In this document: in pieces, positions 5,697 through 8,301 of the stretch
Numbering within the stretch: position 1 is the first letter of the stretch
How the letters are laid out: the number at the start of each line of letters is the position of its first letter
DNA from: Fidelibacterota bacterium
GTDB lineage: Bacteria; Fidelibacterota; JAANXI01
DNA length: 8,301 nucleotides
Reading direction: 5' to 3'
Assembly: GCA_018263365.1 (NCBI GenBank)
Contig: JAANXI010000079.1
Coordinates: forward strand, 1 to 8,301
Position numbers and translations under genes: made by a program
Notes under the pieces: generated by a model
Told to the model about the DNA's origin: nothing
Database searches by the model: none
Seen by the model: the letters and a program-made list of their open reading frames with translations, nothing else

Positions 5697-6743
5697 ATGG
5701 CTGAAAACAAAGAAAAGGATAAAGCGGTTGAATTAGCCGTTTCACAAATTGATAAACAGTTTGGCAAGGGCGCCATCATGAAGCTCGGCGAGGAGGGCGC
5801 CAAAATCGACATTCCGGCAATTCCCACGGGATGTCTGTCTCTGGACGCCGCGTTGGGAGTCGGTGGATTTCCCCGTGGACGAATCTCCGAAATTTACGGA
5901 CCGGAAGCCTCCGGGAAAACCACCCTGGCGTTACATATTATCGCTGAGGCGCAGAAGCGGGACGGGTACGCGGCCTTCATCGATGCGGAGCACGCCCTGG
6001 ATCCCATTTACGCGAAAAAACTTGGTGTTGACGTCAACAACCTGCTGGTTTCCCAGCCCGATAATGGTGAGCAGGCGCTCGAAATTACTGAAACCCTGGT
6101 CCGTTCCGGCGCCATCGACGTGATTGTCATCGACTCGGTGGCGGCACTGGTGCCACGCGCCGAACTGGAAGGTGAGATGGGCGATTCGCACGTCGGTCTC
6201 CAGGCCCGGCTAATGTCACAGGCGCTCAGGAAGCTGGCGGGAGCGGTGAACAAGTCGCACACGGCTGTCGTTTTTATCAATCAGATCCGTGAAAAAATCG
6301 GCGTGATGTTCGGCAATCCTGAGACGACTTCGGGAGGACGCGCATTGAAATTTTACACTTCAGTCCGCACCGATATCCGACGCATTGGCTCCATCAAAGA
6401 TGGCTCGGATGTCGTTGGAAATCGCACCCGGGTTAAGGTCGTGAAGAACAAGGTGGCCTCACCGTTTAAACAGGTCGAATTTGACATCATGTACGGAGAG
6501 GGCATCTCGTATGAAGGCGATTTGATTGATCTTGCGGTCGATGCGGACATCATCGATAAGGCCGGGTCATGGTACTCCTATGGCGACGAGCGCCTCGGCC
6601 AGGGACGCGAAAACGCCAAGCAATTCCTCATCGAGAACGAGGATATCAAGGAAGAGATTGAGCACGAGGTGAAACTTTCGCTCGGTATGATCGAGGATGA
6701 GGAAGCCGACGACGAGGAAAATGATGAGGAATCGGAGGATTAG
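5697..6743 (+). CDS. recA: Recombinase RecA
   Basis: ATP-dependent strand-exchange protein for homologous recombination and, where LexA exists, co-protease in the SOS response. The 348 residues are full length. Walker A is GPEASGKT (68-75), the catalytic glutamate is E98 in FIDAEHALDP, and Walker B is VIVIDSVAAL with D146. Loop L1 lies around EGEMGDSHVG (158-167). The NQIREKIGVMFGNPETTSGG stretch (195-214) covers loop L2. The C-terminal domain ends in an acidic tail: 13 of the last 18 residues (331-348) are Asp or Glu, a feature that restrains DNA binding in other RecA proteins. The start is set by AAAGGAG. It is followed by its modulator recX after 192 nt, and cinA and thpR lie upstream. No intein or insertion is seen. 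Confidence 0.99.
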   Translation: MAENKEKDKAVELAVSQIDKQFGKGAIMKLGEEGAKIDIPAIPTGCLSLDAALGVGGFPRGRISEIYGPEASGKTTLALHIIAEAQKRDGYAAFIDAEHALDPIYAKKLGVDVNNLLVSQPDNGEQALEITETLVRSGAIDVIVIDSVAALVPRAELEGEMGDSHVGLQARLMSQALRKLAGAVNKSHTAVVFINQIREKIGVMFGNPETTSGGRALKFYTSVRTDIRRIGSIKDGSDVVGNRTRVKVVKNKVASPFKQVEFDIMYGEGISYEGDLIDLAVDADIIDKAGSWYSYGDERLGQGRENAKQFLIENEDIKEEIEHEVKLSLGMIEDEEADDEENDEESED

Positions 6744-6935
6744 GAGCCAACGAATTAACCGCAGAGACCGCTGAGAACAAACTGTCCACGGATTACACAG
6801 ATAAAAGAGGATGAAAGCTATTCGAAAATTACCGCAACAGTAGTACGATAAAACAATATCATATCATTGGTATTTAATCTGTGCCAATCTGTTGTTTCAG
6901 TGTCAATCAGTGTTCCATTGTTTTAAGTTGTTCCC
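6744..6935. repeat. recA-recX spacer with CGCAGAG-type and CACAGAT/ATCTGTG repeats
   Basis: Two 9-bp units, CCGCAGAGA (6759-6767) and CCGCTGAGA (6768-6776), resemble the array after thpR. An imperfect inverted repeat follows: CACGGATT (6787-6794) and CACAGAT (6796-6802) on the left, ATCTGTG (6877-6883) and AATC (6886-6889) on the right. Further CAATC-containing phrases run to about 6915. No T-tailed terminator and no Shine-Dalgarno for recX are seen. Confidence 0.65.
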
Positions 6936-7562
6936 ATGGAAATCACTAAAATAGAACAGCAGAAAAAGAACAAATCCCGCTATTCCATCTTCGTCGATGG
7001 CGATTATGTGGTTGGCGTGCATGAGTCTGTGCTGTTCAACGAACACCTGCATGTCGGCGATAAAATCACCAAAGAGAAAATCTCCGAGCTGGAATCAGCT
7101 GATGCAAGGTATGCTGCCAAGGATGCGGCATTTCACCTGCTGAAATATCGGCAGCGCAGCGTAGAGGAAATGCGGTCCAGGCTTTTGAACAAGGATTTTT
7201 CCAATGATGTCGTGGCAGAAGTCATCGATGAGCTCAGGATAGATGAGTATCTGAACGATGAAAAGTTTGCCATGACTTACGCTGAAGATCAGGTGGCCCG
7301 GAAAAACATCGGTCCGATTCGACTGAAAGCCGAACTTCGAAAAAAGCAGTTGCCGGACAAAATCATCGAGAAGACAGTAACGCAGATCTATCAGAAACAC
7401 GATGCCCTTGAGCTAGCACGGGATGCAGCAGAGAAAAAAAAGCATTCACTGCGCAAGGTGGATTACGAGACAGCCTATCGCCGATTAACCAGTTATCTCG
7501 GACGCCGCGGATTTTCCTGGGATATCATAAATGAGGTGGTTGATCTGGAAGAATGGCGTTGA
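6936..7562 (+). CDS. recX: Regulatory protein RecX
   Basis: RecX binds RecA filaments and usually limits RecA activity. The 208 residues lie between the short E. coli form (166) and the long B. subtilis form (264). The N-terminal segment ITKIEQQKKNKSRYSIFVDGDYVVGV (3-28) resembles the extra N-terminal part of the Bacillus-type protein. Three-helix RecX repeats follow: AAFHLLKYRQRSVEEMRSRLLNK (about 64-86), then DELRIDEYLNDEKFAMTYAEDQVARKNIGPIRLKAELRKKQLP (about 98-140), then a third ending YRRLTSYLGRRGFSWDIINEVV. The ATG is the only start available, because an in-frame TAA lies at 6924-6926. No Shine-Dalgarno precedes it. Its position after recA is the common arrangement. Confidence 0.95.
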   Translation: MEITKIEQQKKNKSRYSIFVDGDYVVGVHESVLFNEHLHVGDKITKEKISELESADARYAAKDAAFHLLKYRQRSVEEMRSRLLNKDFSNDVVAEVIDELRIDEYLNDEKFAMTYAEDQVARKNIGPIRLKAELRKKQLPDKIIEKTVTQIYQKHDALELARDAAEKKKHSLRKVDYETAYRRLTSYLGRRGFSWDIINEVVDLEEWR

Positions 7563-7757
7563 ATTTGAGCGCCTCCGGAAATAATTTTACAGGATTGAAA
7601 AAAACAAAAATTCGAACACAGATACACACGGATATCGAAGATAGCACAGATTTCCAAAGATGAATCTAAAGCACAAAAAGTTTTGTTATCCGTGGGAATC
7701 TAATTTTTCCGTGCTTATCTGTGTTCTATTAAGTTAAAAGGGCTTATCGCTACTTCT
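7563..7757. repeat. recX-alaS spacer with a long imperfect palindrome
   Basis: A 113-nt imperfect inverted repeat spans 7614-7726. The outer arms (7614-7632 and 7708-7726, 19 nt each) pair at 17 of 19 positions. Inner pairs are CACGGAT (7627-7633) with ATCCGTG (7688-7694), AGATTTCC (7648-7655) with GGGAATCT (7694-7701, one mismatch), and CAAAA (7674-7678) with TTTTG (7681-7685). Not all can pair at once. No T-box signature was recognised, and no good Shine-Dalgarno is present for alaS. Confidence 0.7.
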
Positions 7758-8301
7758 ATGATGAAATCATCCGAAACCCGCCAATCGTTTATTGACTTCT
7801 TTGAGGAAAGGAGACACAAGTTCGTTCGCAGTAGTCCCGTGGTTCCCATAGATGACCCGACGCTCCTGTTTACCAATGCCGGGATGAACCAGTTCAAGGG
7901 TATTTTCCTCGGCATTGAAGACATCCCGGAACCGCCCCGCGCGGTGAATTCACAAAAATGTATTCGTGTCAGCGGAAAGCACAACGATCTGGAAGAGGTC
8001 GGCAAAGATACCTATCACCATACCTTCTTCGAAATGCTTGGCAACTGGTCGTTTGGCGACTACTACAAGGCGGAAGCCATCGAATACGCCTGGGAGCTGC
8101 TGACTGACGTTTGGGGCCTGCCGAAGGACCAGTTATATGCAACCGTGCATTACTCCGATGATGAAGCCAGAGACCTCTGGCCGAAAGTCACGGACATCCC
8201 GGCAGAACGAGTTCTGGATTTCGGGGATAAGGACAACTTCTGGGAGATGGGCGATACCGGGCCCTGTGGACCGTGTTCTGAAATCCATATAGAAGATCGG
8301 A
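7758..8301 (+). CDS. alaS: Alanine--tRNA ligase, 3' end missing
   Basis: Class II aminoacyl-tRNA synthetase that charges tRNA-Ala in the cytoplasm. The first 181 codons of a protein usually near 870 residues are present, covering part of the aminoacylation core. Visible landmarks are the start SSETRQSFIDFFEERRHKF, DDPTLLFTNAGMNQFK (32-47), SGKHNDLEEVG (72-82), motif 2 with HHTFFEMLGNWSFGDYYK (87-104), and GDTGPCGPCSEIH near the cut. ATG 7758 is followed at once by ATG 7761; either could be the start, and the second would give MKSSETRQ, which I remember as the usual Bacteroidota form. Neither has a clear Shine-Dalgarno. The sequence style is the best clue to an FCB-group source, from recall only. 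The frame runs off the window without a stop. Confidence 0.97.
   Translation, partial: MMKSSETRQSFIDFFEERRHKFVRSSPVVPIDDPTLLFTNAGMNQFKGIFLGIEDIPEPPRAVNSQKCIRVSGKHNDLEEVGKDTYHHTFFEMLGNWSFGDYYKAEAIEYAWELLTDVWGLPKDQLYATVHYSDDEARDLWPKVTDIPAERVLDFGDKDNFWEMGDTGPCGPCSEIHIEDR

Noticed and set aside
7563..7757. T-box riboswitch controlling alaS
   Set aside because: No T-box consensus or terminator with T run was found. The structure is explained better by the inverted repeat.

Overview
The window holds ten housekeeping genes, all on the + strand, two of them cut by the window edges. The order is dnaX (5' end missing), ybaB/ebfC, recR, pgsA, pgpA, cinA, thpR, recA, recX and alaS (3' end missing). No mobile element, tRNA, rRNA, CRISPR array or minus-strand gene is supported. 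The source is a bacterium. The AlaS N-terminus (a QKCIRVSGKHNDLEEVG-type stretch followed by HHTFFEMLGNWSFGDYYK) and the RecX N-terminus resemble what I remember from Bacteroidota and the wider FCB group. A little-studied FCB-type lineage such as Marinimicrobia or Calditrichota is my best guess, from recall and at low confidence.

Positions 1-1547 carry the DnaX clamp loader subunit, from its zinc finger to its C-terminal domain. Just after the ATPase and collar domains lies an in-frame A AAA AAA heptamer inside a run of eight A. Either alternative frame meets a stop within about 15 codons, so a short gamma-like product is predicted.

Positions 1701-5528 look like one transcription unit, ybaB-recR-pgsA-pgpA-cinA-thpR. 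Gaps between genes run from 3 nt down to overlaps of 1-4 nt. It joins a nucleoid-associated protein and a recombination mediator to two consecutive steps of phosphatidylglycerol synthesis, a nucleotide-repair/NMN deamidase protein and an RNA 2H phosphoesterase. recA, its modulator recX and alaS follow, each behind a spacer of 168-195 nt.

The four spacers are the unusual part. They are built from short phrase-like repeats. Arrays with an 8-bp period (consensus NNDAACAC, four units each) lie upstream of both ybaB and recA. The dnaX-ybaB spacer also has a GATTAR hexamer array and a GGGAAT array. CGCAGAG arrays follow thpR and recA. Imperfect inverted repeats built on CACAGAT/ATCTGTG and CACGGAT/ATCCGTG fill much of the spacers before recX and alaS. 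These look like families of dispersed intergenic repeats, but copy number and function cannot be judged from one window.
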